Shown piece by piece: positions 1 through 7,467 of a stretch of DNA of 45,276 nt. Each line of letters starts with the position of its first letter. Position 1 is the stretch's first letter. Made by a program: the position numbers and the translations under genes. Source of the DNA: an uncultured Oscillospiraceae bacterium (GTDB lineage Bacteria > Bacillota > Clostridia > Oscillospirales > Oscillospiraceae); the NCBI GenBank assembly GCA_934590355.1, contig CAKTOX010000014.1, forward strand, positions 1 through 45,276, in the 5' to 3' direction. The notes beneath the pieces were generated by a model. The model ran no database searches. It was not told the origin of the DNA and saw only the letters and a program-made list of their open reading frames with translations.

Positions 1-719
1 AGCACCGCATCGGCAGGAAAAAGCAGAGTTGGAGCGGCTTCGGATGGAGAACAAACTGCTGCGGGATTTTCTGCAATCAGCAGGAAGGAGGTGAGACCGC
101 AAGTAAAATATCAGGTCATATACATGAACCGCAACCGCTATCCAATAACACAAATGTGCTGCTTCTTTGGCGTGTCACGCAGCGGTTATTACGACTATGT
201 CAAACGCAGGGATCAGCCGGCGCGCGATGCGGCTTTGGCTGAGATAATTCGCAAGCAGCAGCTCAAATGCGACAAGACCTATGGGTATCACCGGATGCGG
301 AGATGGCTGAAAAATGTGAAAAAATACACAGGAATCCTAAAACAATCCTGCGTATTATGAAAAAATATGAACTTTTGGCCGAGATTCGCCGTCGCAGAAA
401 ACGGAGACAAATGGGGCAGCAGCTTCACAAATACGAGAATCTGCTCAACAGAGAGTTTCAGTCTGACCGGCCGAACCACAAATGGGTTACGGATATCTCA
501 TATATCCGCACAGGGCAAGGTGTGCTCTATCTGTCGGTAATACGGGATCTGTTTGACGGCAGCGTGGTTGCGCACAAAACAGGAATGACACAGACGGTGG
601 ATCTTGTACTCGATACCATCCGCCTTGCTATGCAGAGGGAAAAGAAAGCCGCTGCGGAGTTGCAGCTCCACAGCGACCAAGGCAGTCAGTACACCTCTCA
701 AGCATACTTTGACTTGACT
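1..719 (+). mobile_element. Remnant of an IS3-family (IS150-like) insertion sequence
   Basis: The window opens inside the C-terminus of an IS3 OrfA, followed by an overlapping OrfB with the DDE integrase fold. Recognisable transposase homology stops near base 719, after the second catalytic Asp and before the region that should carry the catalytic Glu. No right-hand inverted repeat or target duplication is visible. With an internal frame break as well, this copy cannot make a working transposase alone. The left end lies outside the window. Confidence 0.85.
2..94 (+). CDS. IS3-family transposase OrfA, C-terminal fragment
   Basis: The frame beginning at base 2 reads about 30 residues to a TGA at 92-94. 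It contains the heptad-like ending ELERLRMENKLLRDFL, typical of the leucine-zipper/coiled-coil tail of IS3 OrfA, the helix-turn-helix DNA-binding subunit. The stop overlaps the GTG start of OrfB at 91 by four bases (GTGA), the usual IS3 arrangement. The start is outside the window, so completeness of the 5' part cannot be judged. Confidence 0.75.
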   Translation, partial: APHRQEKAELERLRMENKLLRDFLQSAGRR

Positions 720-763
720 AATTTGTGCTGTCTGTACATTCTGGGGCTGGGCAGTCTTTTGTG
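91..763 (+). pseudogene. IS3-family transposase OrfB (integrase core), frameshifted and truncated
   Basis: OrfB starts with GTG at 91, preceded by GGAAGGAG. The HTH_21-like N-terminus (FFGVSRSGYYDYVKR, KTYGYHRMRRWLK) is read in one frame up to about base 325. The continuation (HRNPKTILRIMKKY onward) is in the -1 frame, so a base seems lost in the A6 run at about 319-324. The second part keeps two catalytic aspartates, in WVTDISYI and HSDQGSQYTS. Family homology ends at SQAYFDLT near 719. The usual continuation, with the third catalytic residue (Glu), is replaced by an unrelated tail ending at the stop near 763. Two independent lesions make this a pseudogene. Confidence 0.85.
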
Positions 764-776
764 AGCGGATTTTTTA

Positions 777-1646
777 TCAGCCGAAGATGCCCTTAAAGAA
801 CTCGACTATCTTATTTACAAATTCGGTGACGGTCTCGGCGACGGTGCTGAGAAACTGCTTTACCTCGCCGTGGGTCTTGACGATGTCCTGAAGATACTTC
901 TGCACCTGCTCGACCTTGTCCTTGAGCGCCTGAACGTCGAGCTTTTCCATCGAGCGGCACAGCGAGATGAGCTGGTCAATCTGGCTGTCCTTGAGATTAA
1001 CGTCGTACTGCTCGGCGATCTTGATTATCTCCGCGCGAAGCTCCTCGTCGCTCATGTCCTTGGTCCGGTCAAGAATGAGCTTGAGCTCGTTGACGATGGC
1101 TGCGGAGTCCGCGCTGCCGATCTCCTCGGCAAGCTCCGCCGTAATGGTCAGCTCCTTCGTGCCCACGAGCTTTGCGTCCTCGTCGAGCTTCTTGCCGGTG
1201 ATGTCCTCATAGGCCTTGTAAATGCCCGTGAGCGCCGCCGTGCCCGAGACCTCGAAGGGTGCGACTATTTTGACGTTTGCGTCGGTGATGCCGGCGGTGA
1301 CCATGGCGTTCATGTACATATCAGGCGTGCACCATGTGATGTTCTTGACTGTGACGTCCAGCCCCTTGCCCTCGGAGAGCGCTTCGATGTAAATGCATGA
1401 AATGCTTCTCGAGCCGATGAGACTTTCATCGACGAGCCCCTTGAGGTACTCGCGCTCCTCGGCGTTTGTAACGCTAAGCTCCTTCACGTCGCCGCGGTCG
1501 ATGCCGAACTGCTTGTAGACGTATGCGATGTCCTCCTCGTCGAGGTCGGCTCCGATGACGGCGCGGCTGCCCTCTATCGTGTCGGCATAGGCAAAGCAGC
1601 CGCCGAGCATGAGCACGCAGAGAATAAGCGAAATTACTTTCTTCAT
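777..1646 (-). CDS. Secreted DUF1002 protein (YpuA-like)
   Basis: A 289-residue protein with a signal peptide (MKKVISLILCVLMLGGCFAYAD); the Cys after LGG could also make it a lipoprotein. The body matches the DUF1002 family, known in Bacillus as YpuA. Features seen are the RAVIGADL start, the region around ITWCTPDMYMNAMVTAGI, and VKIVAPFEVSGTAALTGIYKAYE. The C-terminal 80 residues are predicted helical (LDVQALKDKVEQVQKYLQDIV) and end in a short hydrophobic stretch FVNKIVEFFKGIFG. The start is supported by AAGGA upstream. Its molecular role is not known. It abuts the IS remnant with only about 13 bases between them, so its terminator may have been lost. Confidence 0.85.
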   Translation of the reverse strand: MKKVISLILCVLMLGGCFAYADTIEGSRAVIGADLDEEDIAYVYKQFGIDRGDVKELSVTNAEEREYLKGLVDESLIGSRSISCIYIEALSEGKGLDVTVKNITWCTPDMYMNAMVTAGITDANVKIVAPFEVSGTAALTGIYKAYEDITGKKLDEDAKLVGTKELTITAELAEEIGSADSAAIVNELKLILDRTKDMSDEELRAEIIKIAEQYDVNLKDSQIDQLISLCRSMEKLDVQALKDKVEQVQKYLQDIVKTHGEVKQFLSTVAETVTEFVNKIVEFFKGIFG

Positions 1647-1761
1647 GTTTAATCAGTCCTTTCACGGATGTCAATCAATTGTATTATATGCGAATATTCT
1701 TTGTGTTAACTAAGTATGAATTGTGCATTTAGATAAATATTGTTTTAACGATTTAAAGTTA

Positions 1762-1790
1762 TTGACATCGTGTGAACATTGTGTTAACAT
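1762..1790 (+). promoter_or_regulatory. Sigma-A-type promoter of the riboswitch/symporter transcript
   Basis: TTGACA (1762-1767) and TAACAT (1785-1790) are separated by 17 bases. This places the transcription start about 10-20 bases ahead of the glycine riboswitch. Direct repeats TGTGAACAT and TGTTAACAT lie inside the spacer and -10 region. Confidence 0.75.
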
Positions 1791-1809
1791 ACACGCATAA
1801 TCCGATGAA

Positions 1810-1920
1810 ACCTCAAGAATCGCAAGAGACTGGGGGCGGAGGATGCTCTGGAGAATCCCGAAAGGGTGCCGAAGGTGTAAGGTGAAAGCCGAATCTCTCA
1901 GGCAAAAGGACAGAGGAAAG
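1810..1920 (+). ncRNA. Glycine riboswitch, apparently one full aptamer
   Basis: The conserved aptamer core is visible: GCTCTGGAGA at 1845-1854, a CCCGAAAGGG hairpin, GTGCCGAAGG, and the diagnostic 3' part CTCTCAGGCAAAAGGACAG, with CTCTG pairing to CAGAG to close the P1 stem. The stretch 1810-1843 is too short for a second full aptamer but could form the 'ghost' stem seen in singleton glycine riboswitches. It lies directly upstream of a Na+/amino-acid symporter, so glycine is the expected ligand. The sequence alone does not tell whether glycine turns expression on or off. Confidence 0.9.
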
Positions 1921-1963
1921 CATAAATATGTTATTTTATATGTTTTCTAATACGTCTCCGGAG

Positions 1964-1990
1964 CTGCTGAATAATTTCAGCAGTTTTTTT
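1964..1990 (+). terminator. Intrinsic terminator, the likely riboswitch expression platform
   Basis: CTGCTGAA (1964-1971) pairs with TTCAGCAG (1976-1983) around a TAAT loop and is followed by seven T's (1984-1990). It sits between the aptamer and the symporter start codon, so it is the natural on/off element of the glycine riboswitch. Confidence 0.85.
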
Positions 1991-2014
1991 GTTGCAAAAC
2001 AGGAGGAAAAGAAA

Positions 2015-3433
2015 ATGGACGCAATACTCAAAATCGTGCAGACCGTAAACCTTTATCTTTCGGACTATATTCTTATAGTCATGCTCGTAGGCTGTGGTCT
2101 GTATTTCAGCTTCAGGACGAAGTTTGTTCAGGTGCGCTGCTTCAAAGAGGGTTGGCGCAAGGTCTTCGGCAGCTTCTCGCTCCACGGCGGCAAGCACGAG
2201 GGCGGCATGAGCTCATTCCAGGCTCTTGCAACGGCTATCGCGGCTCAGGTCGGCACCGGCAACATCGTCGGCGCCTGCGGTGCTATCCTCGTCGGCGGCC
2301 CCGGCGCTATTTTCTGGATGTGGATCATCGCCTTTTTCGGCATGAGCACCATCTACGCTGAGGCGATCCTCGCGCAGAAAACCCGCGTTGTCAATCCCGA
2401 CGGCACCGTAGCCGGCGGTCCGGTTTACTACATTAAGAAGGCCTTCAACAACGGCTTCGGCAAGTTCATGGCAGGCTTCTTCGCAGTCGCCATTGTCCTT
2501 GCGCTCGGCTTCATGGGCACCATGGTTCAGGCAAACTCCATCGGCGAGAGCTGCCAGAACGCATTCGGCATCCCGTCATGGGTCATGGGCGTCGCAGTCG
2601 CAGCCCTGTGCGCATTCATCTTCATCGGCGGTGCTTACAGAGTCGCGGCAGTCGCGGAAAAGATCGTTCCCATTATGGCGCTGCTGTATGTCCTCGGCGG
2701 TTTGGTAGTTCTCATATGCCGCATTCAGTACATCCCCGAGACCTTCGGTATGATCTTCAAGTACGCATTCAACCCCACCGCAGTCATCGGCGGCTCGATA
2801 GGCTTTGCGATAAAGCAGGCAATTTCTCAGGGCGTCAAGCGCGGTCTGTTCTCCAATGAGGCCGGTATGGGCTCGACCCCGCACGCACATGCTCAGGCAA
2901 AGGTCAAGACCCCGCATGAGCAGGGCGTCGTCGCAATGGTCGGCGTGTTTATCGACACCTTCGTCGTTCTGACCATGACCGCTCTCGTCGTTATCTCCAC
3001 CCTCTACACCGGCGACGGGATCCTCTCCGGCGTGATGACCTCCTCGGAGAACCTTGCGGCTCTCGGAATTGCAAAGACAAATCTCGCGCAGCTCGCCTTC
3101 GGCAGCGTGTTCGGCGAGGGCCTCGGCGGAGCATTCGTTGCCATCTGTCTGCTGTTCTTCGCTTTCACGACTATCATCGGCTGGAACCTCTTCGGCCGCA
3201 TAAACATTGAATATCTTTTCGGCAAGAAGGCCGTTCTGCCTTACTCCATCATTGCGGTATGCTTCATATTCCTCGGCTCTGTTCTCTCCAACGATCTCGT
3301 TTGGGAGCTGACGGATATGTTCAACCAGCTCATGGTCATTCCGAACGTCATCGCACTTCTTGCACTCGGCGGTATGGTCGCGGCGAGCGCCAAGGCCGGC
3401 AGCGACGAAAAAATCGACAGCAATAAAAAGTAA
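2015..3433 (+). CDS. Sodium:alanine/glycine symporter (AGCS family)
   Basis: A 472-residue polytopic membrane protein that imports alanine or glycine with Na+. Family features include the N-terminal helix DYILIVMLVGCGLYFSFRTKFVQVR, the motif GGKHEGGMSSFQALATAIAAQVGTGN split over two short stretches, GGPGAIFWMW, and GLFSNEAGMGSTPHAHA. About eleven membrane segments are seen, and the length is usual for the family. The start at 2015 is chosen because AGGAGG lies 8 bases upstream. An in-frame ATG at 1928 would place the start inside the riboswitch leader, ahead of its terminator. The glycine riboswitch favours glycine as a substrate, but specificity cannot be read from the protein. Confidence 0.93.
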   Translation: MDAILKIVQTVNLYLSDYILIVMLVGCGLYFSFRTKFVQVRCFKEGWRKVFGSFSLHGGKHEGGMSSFQALATAIAAQVGTGNIVGACGAILVGGPGAIFWMWIIAFFGMSTIYAEAILAQKTRVVNPDGTVAGGPVYYIKKAFNNGFGKFMAGFFAVAIVLALGFMGTMVQANSIGESCQNAFGIPSWVMGVAVAALCAFIFIGGAYRVAAVAEKIVPIMALLYVLGGLVVLICRIQYIPETFGMIFKYAFNPTAVIGGSIGFAIKQAISQGVKRGLFSNEAGMGSTPHAHAQAKVKTPHEQGVVAMVGVFIDTFVVLTMTALVVISTLYTGDGILSGVMTSSENLAALGIAKTNLAQLAFGSVFGEGLGGAFVAICLLFFAFTTIIGWNLFGRINIEYLFGKKAVLPYSIIAVCFIFLGSVLSNDLVWELTDMFNQLMVIPNVIALLALGGMVAASAKAGSDEKIDSNKK

Positions 3434-3446
3434 GGCACACTCCGGG

Positions 3447-3470
3447 AAAGCCCGCTTCGGCGGGCTTTTT
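3447..3470 (+). terminator. Intrinsic terminator after the symporter
   Basis: AAAGCCCGC and GCGGGCTTT pair perfectly around a TTCG tetraloop, followed by further T's. It ends the riboswitch transcript. Confidence 0.92.
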
Positions 3471-3547
3471 CCATGCCCTGAACTGAAGATTGACACGCGG
3501 CGTATAATGTATTTAAGACTGAAAATCAGCATCGGAAGGTAATAAAT

Positions 3548-4204
3548 ATGACGCAAATGAAGATAATTGCGCGAATAAAGACCCCCTTTGATACAAAATT
3601 CGGAATCCCGCGGCAGAGCGGAGTCGCGGCTCGGGTGCGCGGTGAGATCGTATTCGAGCCGCCCTACCGTGACACGGACGCCGTGCGCGGGCTTGAGGGC
3701 TATTCGCATATTTGGCTCATATGGTGCTTTTCCGAGTCCGTGACGGATAAGTGGTCGCCCACGGTGCGCCCGCCCAGACTCGGCGGAAACGTGCGCATGG
3801 GTGTGTTTGCGACGCGCTCTCCGTTCAGACCGAATCCCATAGGGCTCTCGTGTGTGGAGCTTGAGAGCATTGAGTATACGCGTGACAGGGGCGCGGTTTT
3901 GCACGTGCGCGGCGCAGACCTCATGGACGGCACACCCATATTCGACATTAAGCCCTATATACCCTATGCCGATTCCCATCCCGAGGCGCGCGGCGGCTTT
4001 ACGGACACGGTCGAATTCAAAAAGCTGAGCGTTATAATGCCGCAGGGCGCGGAAATACCCGACGGACTGCAAAGCGTTCTTGAAAACGATCCGAGGCCAC
4101 GCTATCACGATGATGAAAGCCGCGTCTACGGTATGCAGTACGCCGGGTATGAGATAAAGTTCCGCGTGAGCGGAGATACGCTCACGGTGCTCGGTATTGA
4201 TTAA
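3548..4204 (+). CDS. trmO: tRNA (N6-threonylcarbamoyladenosine(37)-N6)-methyltransferase TrmO
   Basis: A 218-residue TsaA/TrmO-family protein. These enzymes transfer a methyl group from S-adenosylmethionine to t6A at position 37 of some ANN-decoding tRNAs. Family motifs are KTPFDTKFGIPRQSG, LEGYSHIWLIWCF, VGVFATRSPFRPNPIGLS-like residues (here MGVFATRSPFRPNPIGLS), and LMDGTPIFDIKPYIPYAD with its conserved DxxDGTPIxDIKPY core. GGAAGG is placed 8 bases before the ATG. The stop overlaps by a few bases the stop of the convergent peptidase gene. Confidence 0.93.
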   Translation: MTQMKIIARIKTPFDTKFGIPRQSGVAARVRGEIVFEPPYRDTDAVRGLEGYSHIWLIWCFSESVTDKWSPTVRPPRLGGNVRMGVFATRSPFRPNPIGLSCVELESIEYTRDRGAVLHVRGADLMDGTPIFDIKPYIPYADSHPEARGGFTDTVEFKKLSVIMPQGAEIPDGLQSVLENDPRPRYHDDESRVYGMQYAGYEIKFRVSGDTLTVLGID

Positions 4205-5880
4205 AACAGCCTGCTGCCGATAGAATCGGCGAGCCTTTTTACGCTGTCCTCCGAGATGGGCGAGGGGAGTCCCGCGCCGTCGAGAATGTCGAGGAAGCTG
4301 CCGTCGTCAGCGGCCTTGAGGAGCTTGTTGTACGCCTTGAGCCCCGCACCGCTGCGGTCAAGCTCCATATTGTAAAGCTCAAACGCCGCGCTGCACGATA
4401 CGCAGTAGCTTATTACGTAAAACGGCGATTCGTACATATGTTGGATGTTTGTCCATATATAGGGCAGATATTTTTCGGGAACGCCGTTGGCACCGCCGTA
4501 TTCGTTTGCGAGGCGAGCGTAAAGCGAATTGAGATTTTTGACGGTGAGTTCATCGTCGTCCAGCTCCCAGACCGCGTTTTCAAACTCGTTAAAGCACATC
4601 TGGTCAACGTAGGTCGATACCGCGTCAACGAGCTTAAAGCTCTCAAGCTGCGAGGCGAGCTTTTCGTCGGGCAGGTATTTCGTGATGAGAAACTCCATCG
4701 CCTGCGAGAACATTTCGCTCGAATCGTTGTCTGAATTGAGCCCCTCGTTTATGTAGTCGTCGGTGAAATGTCCGAATTCGTGCCCGACGGTGAGGATGTC
4801 CTCCTGATAGCCCGAGGTGCGCGAAAACAGAAACGGCGCGTCAAAATCGGTGAGATAGGTGACATAGGAGCCGTCATACATATTTTCGCTGCTGCCGATG
4901 CAGTAAAGACCCTCGGATTTTAAATATTTCATCGCAGCGGAAATATCTCCGCCCATATTTGACGCCGCGGACGCGACCGTGCTCAGGCAGTCGGCGGAGC
5001 TCAGCTTCTCAAAATCGTCGTAAAGCGTGTCCAGCCGGCCGCTTTCGACGAGTTTTTTATATATGGGCACGAAGTATTTTTTCACGGCGCCGCAGTATTC
5101 CTCAAGCTCCTGCGCGTCATAGCTGCGCCCGAAGCCGTCGTAGCAATAATCGCGGTAGCTGTCATAGCCGCACTTTTCGGCGATCTGACGGCGCACGCGA
5201 ACGAGGTCTATGAATATCTGCGCGGCCTCGGCATTGTACTTTTCGTAAACGTCGTAGCTGTCGGCAGCGCTGAATTTCGCATAGACGGCGCGGTACTTCG
5301 TGAGCAGGCGGCTCTCCTCGTTTTGCAGGCTGACGAGCTCGTCGTCGGCATATATGCCGTCCTCGTCGCCGTAGCCCTCCTCAAGCATGCCGCCGAAATA
5401 ATATGTGTCGAGATATTCGCTCAGATGCGAGCGCGCACAGGCAAGCATAACGTCGTCATAGCACTTGTCGACCGTTGCCGAAGCGCCGGTGCAGTAGTCG
5501 TATTCCTCGGCGCAGTGCTCGTCGCTGAGATCCATGTCGCTGCGGATCATCGCAAGTGTGAGCATGGTGCCGAAGTGCGAATAGGCGTCGAAAAAGTCGT
5601 TTAATGCAGAGATCGTCTCCTTTCGGGAGGCGTTCGAGTCAAGAAGCTCCTTAATGTTATCCGTCAGGCGCACCAGCTCGTCCGCGTCGGGACGCTCATA
5701 TGCCATGTCCTCGAAGCCGAGTCCGGAAACGCGGTCGGAGCCCTTATTCGCGCCGAATATGTGCTCAAGCCTCGAAGTGTCATAGTCGGGGAAGAGCGTA
5801 CCCATGGGGTCACAGGCAGTAAGCGACAGCAGCATCACCAAGGCTGTCAAAAGCGCGGTTATCTTTTTGCCAAAATGCAT
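4201..5880 (-). CDS. Lipoprotein zinc metallopeptidase, M3 (oligoendopeptidase F-like) family
   Basis: A 559-residue secreted lipoprotein. The lipobox LSLTAC puts the modified Cys near residue 22, so it should be anchored on the outer face of the membrane. The zinc site is HEFGH at residues 367-371; Glu389 in EMFSQAME aligns with the third zinc ligand of M3 peptidases (EAPSQMLE in thimet oligopeptidase). A C-terminal YVISYCVSCSAAFELY also fits M3 substrate-binding Tyr motifs. The start at 5880 is supported by GGAGGA and the signal peptide; a longer in-frame reading to 6024 has neither. It probably trims peptides outside the cell; the substrate is unknown. Confidence 0.87.
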   Translation of the reverse strand: MHFGKKITALLTALVMLLSLTACDPMGTLFPDYDTSRLEHIFGANKGSDRVSGLGFEDMAYERPDADELVRLTDNIKELLDSNASRKETISALNDFFDAYSHFGTMLTLAMIRSDMDLSDEHCAEEYDYCTGASATVDKCYDDVMLACARSHLSEYLDTYYFGGMLEEGYGDEDGIYADDELVSLQNEESRLLTKYRAVYAKFSAADSYDVYEKYNAEAAQIFIDLVRVRRQIAEKCGYDSYRDYCYDGFGRSYDAQELEEYCGAVKKYFVPIYKKLVESGRLDTLYDDFEKLSSADCLSTVASAASNMGGDISAAMKYLKSEGLYCIGSSENMYDGSYVTYLTDFDAPFLFSRTSGYQEDILTVGHEFGHFTDDYINEGLNSDNDSSEMFSQAMEFLITKYLPDEKLASQLESFKLVDAVSTYVDQMCFNEFENAVWELDDDELTVKNLNSLYARLANEYGGANGVPEKYLPYIWTNIQHMYESPFYVISYCVSCSAAFELYNMELDRSGAGLKAYNKLLKAADDGSFLDILDGAGLPSPISEDSVKRLADSIGSRLF

Positions 5881-6049
5881 CAAACTTTTCCTCCAAGCGG
5901 TTTTATTCGATAATATCACAGTTTTATCGCTTCGTAAAGATGAGAAAACCCTGATAAACTGAGCCTCGGTTTTAATAAATCCACACAAATTCGCAAAAGT
6001 GTATAAATAATATACAAAACGCACAGGATAATACTGTGCGCTTTTGCTA

Positions 6050-6077
6050 TTGCATTACTTAAAAATTTTGATATAAT
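6050..6077 (+). promoter_or_regulatory. Probable promoter of plsY
   Basis: TTGCAT (6050-6055) and a consensus TATAAT (6072-6077) are 16 bases apart, in an AT-rich stretch 33 bases ahead of the plsY start codon. A hairpin (CGCACAG/CTGTGCG, 6020-6040) lies just upstream; its role is unclear. Confidence 0.65.
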
Positions 6078-6110
6078 ATAGTTAAAATTTTTGAACCAAG
6101 GAGGCTCGCC

Positions 6111-6704
6111 ATGATTTATACCGCAAGCGCTCTCATTGCATACCTGCTCGGCTCGTTTTGCGCGTCGATCCCGCTTTCCAAGGCAATGTGCGGCGAGGAT
6201 ATACGCACGATGGGCAGCGGCAATGCGGGAGCCACGAATATGGCCCGCTCACTCGGAATGAAGGCGGGGGTCGTGACGTTCATTTTGGACGCGGCAAAAA
6301 CGGCTGCGGCGGTTTATTTGGGCTATCTTATGTGCGGCGAGGCGGGCAAGGCCATTGCCGGCTGCGCGTGCATAGTCGGCCACTGCTTCCCCGTGTATTT
6401 CGGTTTTCGCGGCGGCAAGGGCGTGTCCGTGGGCGCTGCTCTGGGCATGATAACGCACCCGCTCATATTCTGCATCGTCATTGCGGTCTTTTTCGCCGTC
6501 GTCAAATTCAGCCGTAAGGTTTCGCTCGGCTCAATAACGGCCGCCGTAGCGCTGCCGATCGCCGCGCTTGCCTTCAGAGTGTCCGGCGCGATGCTTGCAA
6601 TGTGCATTTTTGCCGCAGTTTTGGTTATTTTTATGCATCGCAGCAATATCGCACGCCTTATAAACGGCACCGAGCCCGATTTTCGCGCGAAAAAAACCGG
6701 TTGA
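6111..6704 (+). CDS. plsY: Glycerol-3-phosphate acyltransferase PlsY
   Basis: A 197-residue integral membrane enzyme that moves an acyl group from acyl-phosphate to sn-glycerol-3-phosphate, the first step of phospholipid synthesis. It has the PlsY signatures: YLLGSF in the first helix, GSGNAGATNMARSLG (the GSGNxGATN motif), and GHCFPVYFGFRGGKGV. Five membrane helices and the length fit the family. The ribosome binding site is AAGGAGG. The gene stands alone, without plsX. Confidence 0.95.
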   Translation: MIYTASALIAYLLGSFCASIPLSKAMCGEDIRTMGSGNAGATNMARSLGMKAGVVTFILDAAKTAAAVYLGYLMCGEAGKAIAGCACIVGHCFPVYFGFRGGKGVSVGAALGMITHPLIFCIVIAVFFAVVKFSRKVSLGSITAAVALPIAALAFRVSGAMLAMCIFAAVLVIFMHRSNIARLINGTEPDFRAKKTG

Positions 6705-6764
6705 GAAATTTTGAACTAAAATTTGTCTAAAACGTCAAAAATGCAGTCTCGGTGCGCCAACGTC

Positions 6765-6794
6765 TTGACAAAGTGTTCATATTTGTTGTAACAT
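6765..6794 (+). promoter_or_regulatory. Promoter of the small paralogous gene pair
   Basis: TTGACA (6765-6770) and TAACAT (6789-6794) are 18 bases apart. A GTTGTAACA sequence (6785-6793) overlaps the -10 element and resembles boxes seen at two other promoters in this window. Confidence 0.6.
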
Positions 6795-6854
6795 GAGCAT
6801 ATCATCAAGCGGACGCAGGGAAGGTCCGTGTATAAAAGCTAAAGGAGAATTATT

Positions 6855-7085
6855 ATGCCTAATTTCAATGAAGTCACCGGTAAGCAGTTTCTGGATGATT
6901 ACAACGGCAAGCAGCTCTTTAAGGAGTTCGCTCCTGTCATCGGCAAGATGCCCAACATAGCATATATCCCCTTCCACAAGAAGATGGCGAAGGACGTAAT
7001 CGGATATGTTGTCGGCAAGGGCTACTGCACTCAGGAAGCGGCAGACGCCCTCGTCGCGAAGTTCAACGAGCTTTACGATAAATAA
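6855..7085 (+). CDS. Small uncharacterised protein, paralogue of its downstream neighbour
   Basis: A 76-residue soluble, probably helical protein with AAAGGAG ahead of its ATG and an intrinsic terminator just behind it. I do not recognise a named family. It aligns over most of its length with the 69-residue product at 7162: TGKQFLDDYNGKQLFKEFAP matches VKDFFEVYGGKELCEKYAP, and the C-termini (VVGKGYCTQEAADALVAKF / VLEKGLIPPDKAAAIEAAI) also correspond. It carries one Cys and a conserved Lys/Gly pattern. The context next to an SCP2 lipid-binding protein and PlsY suggests, without proof, a lipid-related or acyl-CoA-related role. Confidence 0.8.
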   Translation: MPNFNEVTGKQFLDDYNGKQLFKEFAPVIGKMPNIAYIPFHKKMAKDVIGYVVGKGYCTQEAADALVAKFNELYDK

Positions 7086-7100
7086 TAGGAACATTCTTTG

Positions 7101-7130
7101 AGAGCCCTGCCGTTCGGCGGGGCTCTTTTT
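7101..7130 (+). terminator. Intrinsic terminator or attenuator between the two paralogues
   Basis: GAGCCCTGCC and GGCGGGGCTC pair around GTTC and are followed by five T's. It may let the first gene be expressed more strongly than the second. Confidence 0.85.
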
Positions 7131-7161
7131 CCAAAACACGGATTTTTAAAGGAGGAGCGAA

Positions 7162-7371
7162 ATGGACTTTAAAAGCATGACGGTTAAAGACTTCTTTGAA
7201 GTTTACGGCGGCAAAGAGCTGTGCGAGAAGTACGCCCCGAATCTTCTCAAGTATCCCATCAAGCTCTTTTATAAAAAAACCTGCGGTGAGGTATTCCCGC
7301 TCGTGCTCGAAAAGGGGCTTATCCCACCCGACAAGGCTGCGGCCATCGAAGCCGCAATAATGGCCAAATAA
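7162..7371 (+). CDS. Small uncharacterised protein, second copy of the pair
   Basis: A 69-residue protein with a strong AAAGGAGG site 8 bases ahead of the ATG and its own terminator. It shares the order FF-x-YGGKEL-x2-KYAP ... FPLVLEKG ... AAAIEAA with the upstream product, so the two arose by tandem duplication. It contains two Cys at non-conserved places. No signal peptide or membrane segment is seen. Function unknown. Confidence 0.8.
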   Translation: MDFKSMTVKDFFEVYGGKELCEKYAPNLLKYPIKLFYKKTCGEVFPLVLEKGLIPPDKAAAIEAAIMAK

Positions 7372-7379
7372 GCAAAAAA

Positions 7380-7412
7380 CTCGGCAATACACACGGTATT
7401 GCCGAGCTTTTT
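7380..7412 (+). terminator. Intrinsic terminator after the small gene pair
   Basis: CTCGGCAATA (7380-7389) pairs with TATTGCCGAG (7397-7406) and is followed by CTTTTT. The facing SCP2 gene ends just beyond, so it may serve both strands. Confidence 0.88.
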
Positions 7413-7467
7413 CCATACTGTGAAAAGTATTTGCCCAACTTGTTCTGCCGGAGCTTAAAACGCGAAA

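Noticed and set aside
315..330. Programmed frameshift within OrfB
   Set aside because: IS3 frameshifting takes place at the OrfA/OrfB junction. The break here is inside OrfB, and the gene is truncated anyway, so decay is the simpler reading.
1768..1790. Rex-type redox operator from the TGTTAACA sequence near the riboswitch promoter
   Set aside because: The half-sites overlap or are direct repeats and do not have the inverted, 4-base-spaced layout of a Rex site.
1928..2014. Upstream start of the symporter at 1928
   Set aside because: It would put 29 extra residues across the riboswitch terminator; the ATG at 2015 has AGGAGG at the right distance and matches the family N-terminus.
3490..3508. 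TTGACA and TATAAT ahead of trmO taken as one promoter
   Set aside because: The two boxes are only 7 bases apart, too close to work together; I could not find a convincing partner for either.
2576..4108. A 510-codon minus-strand frame across the symporter and trmO
   Set aside because: It crosses a terminator and two well-supported plus-strand genes and shows no recognisable domain.
6020..6040. Hairpin CGCACAG/CTGTGCG read as a terminator
   Set aside because: No plus-strand gene ends before it and the T run is poor; it may be chance or part of the plsY control region.
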